In this document: positions 1 through 9,194 of the stretch, in pieces
How the letters are laid out: every line of letters begins with the position of its first letter
Numbering within the stretch: position 1 is the stretch's first letter
Source of the DNA: Ignavibacteriales bacterium
Lineage (GTDB): Bacteria > Bacteroidota > Ignavibacteria > Ignavibacteriales > Melioribacteraceae
Assembly (NCBI GenBank): GCA_020635275.1
Contig: JACKAA010000002.1
Coordinates: 781,158-845,157, forward strand
Length of the DNA: 64,000 nucleotides
Reading direction: 5' to 3'
Notes under the pieces: generated by a model
What the model was told of the DNA's origin: nothing
Seen by the model: the letters and a program-made list of their open reading frames with translations, nothing else
The model's database searches: none
Program-made: the position numbers and the translations under genes

Positions 1-663
1 ATTATATTTAATTGAATTATCAACCAAGTTATTAAAGACAATTTTTAAAGCATTTTTATCAATAACAAACCTGCAGTTTGCGGTTCCCTCAAAACTTATA
101 GAATCTTCAGGTAGATTAAACTGCAAGATGGCTTCTTTTGATAATTTAATAATTTCATCGCCTGCATTATAAATATGAAAATCATGAGCAATATTTTTTT
201 GATCGAGAGAGGAAATTTCCAATATTGAATCAATTAAATTTTTAAGTCTATTTGAATCTTTAAGCATTAGTTTGTAAAATTCTTTCTGCTTTTCAAGAGG
301 CACGTTTCTCGAGTTCAATGTTTCAAGATAGAGTTGAATTGATGATAAGGGTGATTTTAATTCGTGGGTAACATTTGCAATAAAGTTATCGTAAAGCTTA
401 TGAAGTCTCAACTGAACATTTAAATGACGAAATATAAATGACATCCCGAGTGAAATACCAATAAGCAAAACTATTCCGCCAATAAAGGGAATAGAATTAA
501 TTCCATCATAAATTAATTGAGGTGAAATCTGGTCACCAACTTTTTCAAATATAATATAATTTGAAACGTACCAGTAAATCCATATTCCAAGAAGTAATAA
601 CCAAGCTATTTGAGCTAATGCAAAAACAGAAATGTGATAGAAAAGTGAATGTGGTTTTTTCAT
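1..663 (-). CDS. Sensor histidine kinase, N-terminal part (runs off window)
   Basis: Two-component sensor kinase of which 221 codons are visible; the C-terminal end lies beyond position 1. Translation from the ATG at 661-663 gives two hydrophobic membrane segments (about residues 8-36 and 56-78) around a short extracytoplasmic loop. A HisKA dimerisation helix follows, with the H-box NVTHELKSPLSS and phospho-acceptor His100. The last visible residues (NNLVDNSIKY, 211-220) are the N-box that opens the HATPase domain. There is no PAS or HAMP domain, so sensing is probably by the membrane part. A response regulator would be expected past the window edge. The 196-bp gap to the divergent radical SAM gene must hold both promoters. 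The family call is secure and the signal is unknown. Confidence 0.9.
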   Translation of the reverse strand, partial: MKKPHSLFYHISVFALAQIAWLLLLGIWIYWYVSNYIIFEKVGDQISPQLIYDGINSIPFIGGIVLLIGISLGMSFIFRHLNVQLRLHKLYDNFIANVTHELKSPLSSIQLYLETLNSRNVPLEKQKEFYKLMLKDSNRLKNLIDSILEISSLDQKNIAHDFHIYNAGDEIIKLSKEAILQFNLPEDSISFEGTANCRFVIDKNALKIVFNNLVDNSIKYN

Positions 664-859
664 AACGTAAAATCTAATTGTTGTTTAATTAGATGATTTA
701 TTATTATATGTTAATATCCAACTTTATTACCTATTTATAAATATCAACACAAAATATTTACAAATCTTTTACAAATCTACATTTAAAAATTTTGCATTAT
801 TTGTCAGAAAGAAAATAAAAATGAACATTTATTTATTCTTTTAATTCTATAGGTAATGT

Positions 860-2338
860 ATGAAAATATTAATGGTTTATCCTGAAACCCCAGATACTTT
901 TTGGGGATTTAAAAATGCTGTAAAATTTATATCAAAGAAAGCTTCTGAACCTCCATTGGGATTAATTACAGTTGCAGCAATGCTTCCTCCGGTTTGGGAA
1001 ATCAAATTAATAGATATGAATGTTTCTCCTTTAAAAGATAATGACATCAAATGGGCAGATTATGTTTTTTTAAGCGGAATGATTGTTCAATATAAATCAT
1101 TTAAAGAAGTGATAAAAAGATGTAATGTTATTGGTACAAAGATTATTGCCGGTGGACCACTTGCGACTACTGAATACAAAGGAATTTTAGGAGTTGATCA
1201 TTTTATTCTAAATGAAGCAGAAATAACATTACCACAATTTTTAACTGATCTTGAAAATGGAAACCCAAAATTTATTTATACAACGAATGAATATCCTTCA
1301 ATAAACTTAACTCCAATACCAAGGTATGAATTACTCGAGATGAAAAAATATGCAACGATGGATATTCAATATTCAAGAGGGTGTCCGTATGATTGTGAAT
1401 TTTGCAGCATAACATGGTTAAATGGACGAAAACCAAGAGTAAAAAGCACTAAGCAATTTTTAAGTGAACTGGATTATCTCTATAATCTTAAATGGAGAGG
1501 CGAGATAATGATTGTTGATGATAACTTTATAGGAAATAAAAGAATATTAAAAAATGAATTGCTGCCTTCGTTAATTAAATGGAATAGAGAAAAGAAATAT
1601 CCTTTTAAATTTATTACAGAAGCATCAATTAATTTGGCTGATGATAAAGAACTAAGTGATATGATGATCGAAGCCGGTTTTTCAACTGTGTTTGTTGGAA
1701 TTGAAACAACGAATGAAGACAGTTTAATTGAGTGCGGAAAAAAACAAAATACCAGAAGAAGCTTAAATGAATCTATTGATAAACTCCATGATAGCGGATT
1801 TATAGTTTCCGGTGGCTTTATTTTGGGTTTTGATAATGATACGCAAAATAGTTTTGAACAAATGATAAACTTTATCCAAAAAACTGGAATTGTTACTGCT
1901 ATGGTTGGATTACTTAATGCACCATCCGGAACGAAGCTATTTAATAGACTGAAATCAGAAAAAAGAATTTTAGAAAATTTTACCGGGAATAATATGGATG
2001 GATCAATTAACTTTATTCCAATTATGCCGTATCAGCAATTGATAAATGGTTATGTCAAAGTTATTAAAACAATTTATGCACAAGAACAATATTACAATAG
2101 AATAAAAGTATTTTTAAAGAATTATAAACTTCCAAATTGGCATTCTAATAAAATAAGCAAAACTGATTTAAAAGCATTTTTAAAATTAATATGGAAATTA
2201 GGACTTAATGAAAACGGTAAAATATACTTTTGGAAACTTGTAGTTGTAAGTCTATTTAAATATCCTCAAAAGTTTTCTTTAGCGATGACGTTGGCTGTTT
2301 ATGGATTTCATTTTAGAAAAATAGCAGCTCTTTTATAA
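860..2338 (+). CDS. B12-binding radical SAM protein (DUF4070 type)
   Basis: Cobalamin-dependent radical SAM enzyme of 492 residues. Residues 1-140 look like a B12-binding Rossmann domain (start MKILMVYPETP, later IIAGGP). The SAM cluster motif is C175-x3-C179-x2-C182 within GCPYDCEFC. The rest of the TIM barrel contains FVGIET and GFILGFDND, and the C-terminal 120 residues match the helical DUF4070 extension. Known relatives include HpnP/HpnR hopanoid methylases and many uncharacterised methyltransferases; the substrate here cannot be read from sequence. It stands alone, divergent from the sensor kinase and convergent with the next gene, so context gives no pathway. Start chosen at the first ATG, which has a GGTAAT element just upstream. 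Confidence 0.85.
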   Translation: MKILMVYPETPDTFWGFKNAVKFISKKASEPPLGLITVAAMLPPVWEIKLIDMNVSPLKDNDIKWADYVFLSGMIVQYKSFKEVIKRCNVIGTKIIAGGPLATTEYKGILGVDHFILNEAEITLPQFLTDLENGNPKFIYTTNEYPSINLTPIPRYELLEMKKYATMDIQYSRGCPYDCEFCSITWLNGRKPRVKSTKQFLSELDYLYNLKWRGEIMIVDDNFIGNKRILKNELLPSLIKWNREKKYPFKFITEASINLADDKELSDMMIEAGFSTVFVGIETTNEDSLIECGKKQNTRRSLNESIDKLHDSGFIVSGGFILGFDNDTQNSFEQMINFIQKTGIVTAMVGLLNAPSGTKLFNRLKSEKRILENFTGNNMDGSINFIPIMPYQQLINGYVKVIKTIYAQEQYYNRIKVFLKNYKLPNWHSNKISKTDLKAFLKLIWKLGLNENGKIYFWKLVVVSLFKYPQKFSLAMTLAVYGFHFRKIAALL

Positions 2339-2363
2339 TTAAAAATTCTTTTGAGAACAAGAG

Positions 2364-2741
2364 CTAATATTTTATGCTTTTGAGATATTCTACAGCTTTG
2401 TTGTAATCTCTAAATAACTTTACGTTTAATCCAGCATTACGTGAAACAGTTTCAACAAAATCATGTGAATGATCTTCTGGATTTACGACCATAGCTACGC
2501 ATGCAGTTGTATCAACCGCCATAGGATTTTGCATATCCTTGTAAGCAAAAACGTAATTATCAATATTTGTTTCAATATTTTTTGCATCTATTAAATCACA
2601 TAAATATTTTTTTATTCCTAACTCTTTACCTTTTTTATGTGATTCAATATTATATTCCATTGCAGTTTTTCTGTTTATTTCACCGCTAATTTTTAATATC
2701 AAATATTTGCCGTCATCTGATACATTAATTGTTTGCCCCAT
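2364..2741 (-). CDS. Small STAS/SpoIIAA-like protein
   Basis: A 125-residue cytoplasmic protein with no signal peptide or membrane segment. The opening strand pattern (KYLILKISGEINRKTAMEY), the central KYLCDLIDA and the alternating strand/helix layout are those of SpoIIAA-like/STAS-like domains, which occur as stand-alone modules of unknown function in Bacteroidota relatives. No catalytic residues are evident. Convergent with the radical SAM gene, only 25 bp away, and single on its strand with a 121-bp gap to the upstream transporter. The fold assignment is from pattern only. Confidence 0.6.
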   Translation of the reverse strand: MGQTINVSDDGKYLILKISGEINRKTAMEYNIESHKKGKELGIKKYLCDLIDAKNIETNIDNYVFAYKDMQNPMAVDTTACVAMVVNPEDHSHDFVETVSRNAGLNVKLFRDYNKAVEYLKSIKY

Positions 2742-2862
2742 AAGTCCTCCCCCGAAAAACCAAATGTGCTATTGCTATGTGTTAGATTTTAATCAGAAAT
2801 AGTAGAATTGAACAATAAAAATATATTTTATCAATATAAAAAAACAAATAAATATTTCATAA

Positions 2863-3474
2863 TTATATCACTGTTTTTAATCCAACAGATAATTGATAAA
2901 TTCCAAACAAGACAAGCCCAACAGCAGATAGACCTAGTAAATGCCTGCTGACTTTATTCCCAAATTTTTTGGCAAATGCAAAAAGTAATATAGTAATAAC
3001 TAAAAGTAACGCCATTGTTAAATAGAAACCAATAATTAATGAAATGCCGTAATGCGGAGAAATTTGCCATCCTTCTAAAAATAACGGACCCATTATTAAA
3101 CTCCACCCTAAGTAAGGATTAGGATTCAATATATTTACAATAATTGCATTAGTAAAAGTTTTATTATTTTGTTTAATTGTAATTTCAGATGTGTTATAAT
3201 TTTTCCAAGTTGAATAAGTTTTAAAGGCTAAATAAATAAGAAAAATTCCTCCCAAAATTCTGATTGCAGATAAAAAAGAATCAGAAAAAAGGTTGAGCAC
3301 AAAAATTGTTAAAAAGAAAATAGGTATATCGCTTATAATTGGTGCAATGGATACTGGTAAAGTTAATTTCCATCCTTTTGTTAAAGTCTGTGATATAATA
3401 TAAGTTTGAAGAGGTCCAGGTTGAACGGCGGCAATAAATCCGTATGTGATTCCAAAAATTAAGTACTCCAACAT
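2863..3474 (-). CDS. LysE/RhtB family exporter
   Basis: Integral membrane protein of 203 residues, the usual length for the LysE superfamily, with about six hydrophobic segments. The family signature near the N-terminus is present as AAVQPGP (residues 15-21), followed by the TKGW loop and the NILNPNPYLGW re-entrant segment around residues 112-125. The family exports amino acids or related small metabolites by proton exchange; the substrate is not predictable. The gene is separated from its neighbours by 121 bp downstream and 31 bp upstream. The close spacing to the GH128-like gene may only mean shared transcription. Confidence 0.85.
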   Translation of the reverse strand: MLEYLIFGITYGFIAAVQPGPLQTYIISQTLTKGWKLTLPVSIAPIISDIPIFFLTIFVLNLFSDSFLSAIRILGGIFLIYLAFKTYSTWKNYNTSEITIKQNNKTFTNAIIVNILNPNPYLGWSLIMGPLFLEGWQISPHYGISLIIGFYLTMALLLVITILLFAFAKKFGNKVSRHLLGLSAVGLVLFGIYQLSVGLKTVI

Positions 3475-3505
3475 ATTTGACTATTTATTTTTAAATCAAA
3501 ACGAT

Positions 3506-4381
3506 CTAATTTGAATAAGGTAGGGAAATATATAATTTTCCTAAAGTATTAAGGTCACCAGAAGCAGAGTTAAATATATTTGAAAACTTATCTTCCGCAC
3601 CTCTGCCAATAAACCAAGCATAACGAAAAACGTCGTCTCTGTTTTCACAAATTTCAACCATCTGCTTCATTTGCAATGCATGCTTTTCATATGAATTTAT
3701 TTGAGAATTCCAATTAGCCATTTCAGTAATCCAAATTTTCTTACCATATTTTGTTAATCTATCAAGTTGATCATTAAGTCCGTAATCATACCAGTGAAAT
3801 GCCAGATAACCAATTTGTGGATCTTTTCCATTATTTGCATTTCTGTATGCTGTATAAAATGCATCTAACCAAACAACTGGATCTGAATAATTTTGCATGG
3901 TTCCCCATGTTATTGCGGGACCAACTATATAAATTGTTCTTTGCATAGCAGCAAGTTCAGCTACAACTTTTTCGTATTTTACCCAATCAGATGCAGCTTG
4001 AGATGGAGTTCGATTAGCTTGGTCTGTCAAATTTGGTTCATTAATTACAAGTAGATATTTTATTTCTTCATGATTTAAAATAAATGTCTTTAAGTTTGCT
4101 AAGTCAGCAGTGCTAACATTTCCGCCCCAAAGCATTGGAATAAATTCCATTTCATATTTTTCAAAATAATCTTCTTTTACAGAAGTTGAATAATACCAAT
4201 TGTACCACCAAGACACACCATTTTTTAAAGCTTCTAAATCAGCCGGTTCTGTAAGATTATATGCTAAACCTCTTTTGAGACTTTTATTAAATGATATAGA
4301 TTCAGGAGAGTTTGAGTTGCTGCATGAAATAACAAATAGTATAACAATGAGCAGCTTAAGAAATATTTTCAGCTTGACCAT
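3506..4381 (-). CDS. Glycoside hydrolase GH128-like lipoprotein
   Basis: Predicted secreted lipoprotein of 291 residues: hydrophobic leader followed by VISC with lipidated Cys20. The remainder resembles the Asl1-like/GH128 (Glyco_hydro_cc) TIM barrel, which acts on beta-1,3-glucans. Two strand-end glutamates are placed as expected: Glu115 in LVINEPN (acid/base) and Glu220 in IWITEMANW (nucleophile). Further family-like motifs are MLWGGN and FHWYDYG. It is an isolated hydrolase with no sus-type genes beside it, so a role in laminarin-type glucan use or wall remodelling is open. The start at 4381 is the only one that gives the lipoprotein leader. Confidence 0.75.
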   Translation of the reverse strand: MVKLKIFLKLLIVILFVISCSNSNSPESISFNKSLKRGLAYNLTEPADLEALKNGVSWWYNWYYSTSVKEDYFEKYEMEFIPMLWGGNVSTADLANLKTFILNHEEIKYLLVINEPNLTDQANRTPSQAASDWVKYEKVVAELAAMQRTIYIVGPAITWGTMQNYSDPVVWLDAFYTAYRNANNGKDPQIGYLAFHWYDYGLNDQLDRLTKYGKKIWITEMANWNSQINSYEKHALQMKQMVEICENRDDVFRYAWFIGRGAEDKFSNIFNSASGDLNTLGKLYISLPYSN

Positions 4382-4472
4382 GATAAATATTAAAATTAAT
4401 TTTTGACATAATCTAAAATATATAGAAAACAGAATATTTTAATAGCAAAACGAAGTTTAAAATAACATAATT

Positions 4473-4979
4473 TTAAAAATATTCTGGCAATGGTTTGCCA
4501 AGCCAAATCCAATATATATAATCTATTAGTGGTGGTTTATTCTCTAGGGATCTAATCTTCAAATTTACTTGTCCACGATGATACATGCTGTGCATTATAA
4601 CTTGATGAATTGTGTCTTTTAGGTTTGTCTTCTCGGGAGGTTTTCCAAATTCATCCTCAAAGATTTTTATCCATGGCAGAGTTATGGTATCATCTAAATT
4701 TTGCTCCTTAAGATTATTTATAAAGTCAAGATTTCTTTTATGCAAATCTATTCCCCAGTTGTAGAGTTCATGTAAACTTTGGAATTTGATTTTGTCAAAA
4801 TTAGGTAAAGGCTGATTGTTCCAAATATTATGATATGCAAATTGGCATGAATGTATATGAAGCATTAGATTGTGAATTTCATGAATATCTTTCTGTGTAT
4901 CTAGTTTGAATATTTCTTTCCAAATTTCATTATCAGCCCAAACCATATGAGCAACTAAATCTTTTATTTCTGAAATCAT
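4473..4979 (-). CDS. DinB-family protein
   Basis: A 168-residue four-helix-bundle protein of the DinB/YfiT superfamily. The conserved metal-binding histidine triad is visible as His43 in the second helix and His130/His134 in HSMYHRGQV, the family hallmark. Members are often thiol S-transferases or uncharacterised metalloproteins. No substrate can be assigned. The gene stands alone with about 70-90 bp of AT-rich spacer on both sides. A second, more diverged DinB-like gene lies at 40219-40698. Confidence 0.8.
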   Translation of the reverse strand: MISEIKDLVAHMVWADNEIWKEIFKLDTQKDIHEIHNLMLHIHSCQFAYHNIWNNQPLPNFDKIKFQSLHELYNWGIDLHKRNLDFINNLKEQNLDDTITLPWIKIFEDEFGKPPEKTNLKDTIHQVIMHSMYHRGQVNLKIRSLENKPPLIDYIYWIWLGKPLPEYF

Positions 4980-5049
4980 GCAACCCCCTAATTAAATTAA
5001 ATAAAAAATCAATTAGTAAAAGTTTCTCTTAAATAACTAAAATAAAAGT

Positions 5050-5835
5050 TTAAAAATATATGCTATAATTAAGTAACTTAAAATTTACAGTGTTGGGATC
5101 CGGAACAATTTTGGCATAGTTTTTTGTCACATGAATTTTTGTAACAAAATCAGCAACAAAATAACCAATGAAACCGCCTAAAATAACATCACTAAGCCAA
5201 TGATGATTTTGATAAACTCTTGAAAATGCCGTAAGAAATGCTGGAAAATAAAAAGCAGCTTTTAGAAAACTATTGTCTGTATTTTTGGCTAAAATTGTAG
5301 AGGTTGAAAAAGCTAAAGCTGTATGACCTGAATTTAATGATAAAAAATTACTTCCCTGAAAGGAAAGTGGATAGAAAGAATATTGATTTGAATTATGTGT
5401 GGGGCGTTCTCTTCCAAATCCAAATTTCAATATCATTGTAATTAAGCCGGTATATACGGAAGAACTTAAAATTTCATAACCTATTTTTTTATTGTGTGAA
5501 TTTTCATTTGCTAATCCGCTTATATAAATTAAACCCCCTAAAGAAGGAGAGAGCCATCCTTCTCCCCAAATTCTACCGAATTCAACTAATAAAGAATTTT
5601 TGTATTGATTGTTTTGTAATGCAAAAGATTGAACATCTCTATCGAAGAACATTGAGGAGTATGTTAAGCTGGAAATTCCGAGTAAAATTAATCCGTCTTT
5701 TGCGTTCCATTTTGATGGCTGCTGAATAAATTTTTCCGAGTCTTTTTCAAAAGTTTTAAAATCATAATCATTTTGTGCATAAATTAATTGACATGAAATA
5801 ATTATCAGAAAAAGCAAAGGCAAATATTTTTTCAT
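5050..5835 (-). CDS. PAP2-family phosphatase (paralogue 1)
   Basis: Secreted or membrane-associated acid phosphatase-like protein of 261 residues with a signal peptide ending near residue 20. All three PAP2 motifs are intact: Lys137 to Arg144-Pro145 (KFGFGRERP), Ser169-Gly170-His171, and Ser205-Arg206 with His212 and Asp216. The family dephosphorylates lipid phosphates such as undecaprenyl pyrophosphate or phosphatidic acid. It starts 15 bp after the pyruvate-kinase-like gene stop and is probably co-transcribed with it. A paralogue is at 10197-11060. Confidence 0.85.
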   Translation of the reverse strand: MKKYLPLLFLIIISCQLIYAQNDYDFKTFEKDSEKFIQQPSKWNAKDGLILLGISSLTYSSMFFDRDVQSFALQNNQYKNSLLVEFGRIWGEGWLSPSLGGLIYISGLANENSHNKKIGYEILSSSVYTGLITMILKFGFGRERPTHNSNQYSFYPLSFQGSNFLSLNSGHTALAFSTSTILAKNTDNSFLKAAFYFPAFLTAFSRVYQNHHWLSDVILGGFIGYFVADFVTKIHVTKNYAKIVPDPNTVNFKLLNYSIYF

Positions 5836-5850
5836 AATTAATTTACTTTC

Positions 5851-7719
5851 TTAATTAATGTTATAAATCTGATGAGATAAATGTAAATTTTCTGCTCCTT
5901 CTAATTTTGGTAAAATAATTTCTTTTTTCTTTTGGAAGAATTGCATTCTGCGTAAAATTTTATCTAACATTTTTACCGCTTTAATTATATAATAACCTTT
6001 GTTGAGCATTACACACTCTGCTCTTTCTGCCAATGCAGAATCTGTAATTTCTGATCTTGTTGGAACACCTTTTTTTGCTAATGTTTCTAAAACTTGAGTT
6101 GCCCAAACATCGGGAATATGTGCGGCTTCGCAAATTCTCATAATTTCTTCCTGGATGCTGGCAAAATTTTTCCATCCAGTTTCAATTGCCAAATCACCGC
6201 GCGCAATCATTACTCCAACCGGATATTTTTGCATTGATCGCAATAAAATTCTTGGAAGATTTTTAAATCCTTTTTCGGTTTCAATTTTTAAAATTACGCC
6301 TATACTTTTTTGTTTGTTTTCCAAAAAATCATGAAGTTGTTCCACATCATTTTCATTATTAACAAAAGAAAAATTTACTGCGTCTGCATATTCTGCAACA
6401 AAATTCATATCCGATTTATCTTTATCTGTTAATCCGCTAACTTTTAAATCACTTACCGGAAGATTAATTCCTTTATCAGCTTTTAATTTACTTCCCAAAT
6501 CTTTCGCATATGTGATTTTTATCTCAACTTCATTTTCTCTTACTTCTTCAATAATTCCTTCAATTTTTCCATCATCAAAATAGATTGATTCTCCAATTTT
6601 TAAATCAGAAAATATTTCCGGCAAGGTACAGCTTACGTGAGCCAGTTCTGTAATAATTCCATTTTCATCATACTTTGCATCTTCACCCTGAATAGCTTCT
6701 TTTGTTAAAATTATTTTATCACCAATTTTAAGTGTTATAGATTTTTCTAACGGTAATAGTTCACCAACTTTAACTTTTTGAGTTCCATCTTTTTGTTTAA
6801 TTAATTTCAACTCAGTACCGGAAGTGATATAAGCAGATTCATTACATGATCCCCACTTACCAAGACCTTGTTTTTTATCAATTGTGATTTTACATTTTTT
6901 ACCTCGGGAATCTGTAAAGGAAATCACGTTTCCTTTTTTAATTTTTTTGAACCATATTTCATCAACAGGTAAAATTGAATCTGCTGAATTGTTAGGGGGA
7001 ATTACATCCGGTGGAGCAATCCAAATTTTTGCCGGCGAAATGGATTTTCCATACTCATCTCTATTTGGTTTTATGTGAATTACCTGTGCGCCCGGCACCA
7101 TTGCTCCGGTGCGTAATTTTGGTCCGCCTAAATCCATTGTAACTTTACAGTTTTTATTTAATTTTTTGCTTGCATCTTTAACATTATCTATCATTTTCAT
7201 CCAAACTTCTTCACTATCGTGAGCGCAATTAATTCGTGCACAATTCATTCCAGACTTAATTAATTTATAAACAAATTTGTAATCATCTGCTGCAGTATTT
7301 GGCAAAGTAACCATTATTCTTGTTCTTCTTTTCTTTGATTTATTTCCGAATAAAAGCTTGGTGTTTTTATTCAGTATTTTTTTAGCTTTTTTTACAGATA
7401 AATCAACTTTACCATTATTGCTTATTTCTTTATCGTTTAATTTCTCAATTATATTTTTGGTGGATAACAAACTTTTCATTACATGAGGTTCAATATTTGA
7501 TAAGCCCGGCAAACCTAATTCATTTAATTCATCCTGAATTAATGAAAGATCAAAACTGCGAAATGCCAAATAGTGAATTAAATTTTTTGCACTTTTTGTG
7601 TAAAGTGGATTAACATTATTAATTTCAGATTCATATTTTTTTTCAAATGTTTTAAGCTGATTAATAATTTCATCAAACTTAATTTCAAGTGCGTCTAATT
7701 TTTGGTTGTTATTTTTCAT
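5851..7719 (-). CDS. Divergent pyruvate-kinase-family protein
   Basis: A 622-residue member of the pyruvate kinase fold with an unusual plan. Residues 1-130 are an extra Lys-rich N-terminal region. The barrel then begins with Arg162 and Asn164 (ARINCAHD) and Asp196 (DLGGPKLRTG). Next comes an oversized B domain (about 205-425), then Lys478-Ile-Glu480, Asp509 (ARGDLAIE) and Thr541 (ATQVLET). These match the phosphoenolpyruvate, Mg and catalytic residues of known enzymes. The allosteric C domain is essentially missing. At the positions that set potassium dependence it has Leu and Lys (DLGGPK) instead of Thr and Glu, which in characterised enzymes marks potassium independence. It may be a true pyruvate kinase or a repurposed relative. 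Possible operon with the PAP2 gene. Confidence 0.75.
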   Translation of the reverse strand: MKNNNQKLDALEIKFDEIINQLKTFEKKYESEINNVNPLYTKSAKNLIHYLAFRSFDLSLIQDELNELGLPGLSNIEPHVMKSLLSTKNIIEKLNDKEISNNGKVDLSVKKAKKILNKNTKLLFGNKSKKRRTRIMVTLPNTAADDYKFVYKLIKSGMNCARINCAHDSEEVWMKMIDNVKDASKKLNKNCKVTMDLGGPKLRTGAMVPGAQVIHIKPNRDEYGKSISPAKIWIAPPDVIPPNNSADSILPVDEIWFKKIKKGNVISFTDSRGKKCKITIDKKQGLGKWGSCNESAYITSGTELKLIKQKDGTQKVKVGELLPLEKSITLKIGDKIILTKEAIQGEDAKYDENGIITELAHVSCTLPEIFSDLKIGESIYFDDGKIEGIIEEVRENEVEIKITYAKDLGSKLKADKGINLPVSDLKVSGLTDKDKSDMNFVAEYADAVNFSFVNNENDVEQLHDFLENKQKSIGVILKIETEKGFKNLPRILLRSMQKYPVGVMIARGDLAIETGWKNFASIQEEIMRICEAAHIPDVWATQVLETLAKKGVPTRSEITDSALAERAECVMLNKGYYIIKAVKMLDKILRRMQFFQKKKEIILPKLEGAENLHLSHQIYNIN

Positions 7720-7767
7720 CTCAAAACTCTTTTTTTTATTTTGTAAATAATTCTCGTTTTGTAATAG

Positions 7768-7884
7768 AAACTTCTGAAAAATTAGAATTTGTCATATTGA
7801 GCAAAGCGAAATATCTCCTTTTTTCTTCGAAATGAGATTCTTCACTTTGTTCAGAATGACACTTAATGAATATTTCAGAAGTTT
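7768..7884. repeat. Dispersed palindromic element (GTCAT family), copy 1
   Basis: An imperfect inverted repeat fills most of the gap between two minus-strand genes. Inner arms run from GTCATATTGAGCAAAGCG at 7791 to CACTTTGTTCAGAATGAC ending at 7860. Outer perfect 12-bp arms are AAACTTCTGAAA (7768-7779) and TTTCAGAAGTTT (7873-7884). The same consensus recurs at 12523, 30489 and, shortened, 61578. It could fold as RNA and act as a transcription barrier. Confidence 0.75.
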
Positions 7885-7909
7885 TTAACAAATATTTTCT
7901 ACTGTTAGC

Positions 7910-9013
7910 TTAAATAGTTTCTTTCAGTTCAACACTAAAAACACCAACCATATTTTTTTTGCCTTTTAACGCACAAATTCCAACAGACTCAATTACATAA
8001 TCTTCATCAATATCATGTAGCACACTTAATAAATCTGCAGAAATTAAAACCTTTTTATTATAAAAATTACAGTTTGATCTTATTCTTGCTGCTGTATTTA
8101 TTGCATCTCCGTGATAAGCTAATTCTTTTTTCATTTCACCAACTTCAGCAACAGTTACAAGTCCATAATTTAATCCGGCTTTAAATTGCGGAACAAAGCC
8201 GTAAACATTTTTATAATGTTCTTCTCTATTTTTTAGTGTTTTTTCAAATTCAAAAAAAGCGTTTATGCAATTATTGTTTTTTATTCCTTTTTTACTCTCC
8301 CAAGTTAAAACAACTTCATCGCCAACGTATTGATAAATTTGAGCGTGACATTTAATTACAACGTCGGTTAAATCACTGTAGCAATCTTGAATTAGCATAC
8401 TATACTTTTTATGTCCAAGTTTTTCAGCATATTCAGTTGAGGAAATTAAATCCAAAAACATAAAGATTCTATTTTCTTCTTGCGGTCTGTGATATTTCCC
8501 AATTAAATAATTAAGTAAAATTCCCTGGCCAAGTTTTTCACTGATGGAAAGAACAAATAAAGCTGACATCACAACAAAGCTCCAATATAGCATTAGTGCC
8601 CAAACTTTTGGACTTTTTAAGAAAAATATATATCTCTCAAAAATTGCAATGTGAAGAGGGGATTTGTTAAGAATGTATATTAAACTGACATATGTTGCAA
8701 CGGAAGTGAGTATGAAAATACTTATAAAATAAAATGCTGTTTTAATAATTAGTACTTTTCCAAACGGAAGTTTTCTAAATAAATTATTAAAAAAGAATAT
8801 TTCGAATATGGCTAAACCTAAACCGCCTGCAACTACAACCGAAGTGGCAATTATTAATACACGAAAGAAGTTGTATTTGTAATTTAAATTGTAAATACCA
8901 TAAATTGCTGCGGTGTAACCTTCTATTGCCATTTCAAGAAAAACATAAAAAATTGCGGCAACAATCCAGTATACAAGCAAAAAGAGGATTTTATGGAATT
9001 GATTCTTTGTCAA
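7910..9013 (-). CDS. Membrane-bound class III adenylate/guanylate cyclase
   Basis: A 367-residue protein with four or five membrane helices in residues 8-160 and a class III nucleotide cyclase domain in residues 180-360. The two metal-binding aspartates are Asp188 (FMFLDLISST) and Asp232 (YVGDEV). Transition-state residues Asn306 and Arg310 are in the INTAAR motif. The catalytic site therefore looks complete. Base specificity is not certain from sequence. Membrane-anchored cyclases of this kind make cAMP in many relatives. It has its own 181-bp upstream gap. An HD + PycTM-like gene lies 2.2 kb away on the other strand (see findings). Confidence 0.85.
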   Translation of the reverse strand: MTKNQFHKILFLLVYWIVAAIFYVFLEMAIEGYTAAIYGIYNLNYKYNFFRVLIIATSVVVAGGLGLAIFEIFFFNNLFRKLPFGKVLIIKTAFYFISIFILTSVATYVSLIYILNKSPLHIAIFERYIFFLKSPKVWALMLYWSFVVMSALFVLSISEKLGQGILLNYLIGKYHRPQEENRIFMFLDLISSTEYAEKLGHKKYSMLIQDCYSDLTDVVIKCHAQIYQYVGDEVVLTWESKKGIKNNNCINAFFEFEKTLKNREEHYKNVYGFVPQFKAGLNYGLVTVAEVGEMKKELAYHGDAINTAARIRSNCNFYNKKVLISADLLSVLHDIDEDYVIESVGICALKGKKNMVGVFSVELKETI

Positions 9014-9194
9014 TTAAAAATCCAAACAATTTTAATTTTAGAAGTTAGAAAAGATTTATTTGAGGTCTCAATTCAGTTTAATTTATATTTATAAATTATA
9101 AAATAACCCTCTTATTTCAAAGAAGGATATTATTGCAAGAATTTTAACGAATATTTAAAAATTACGTTTTACCCATGCATATTTAAGAATTTGA

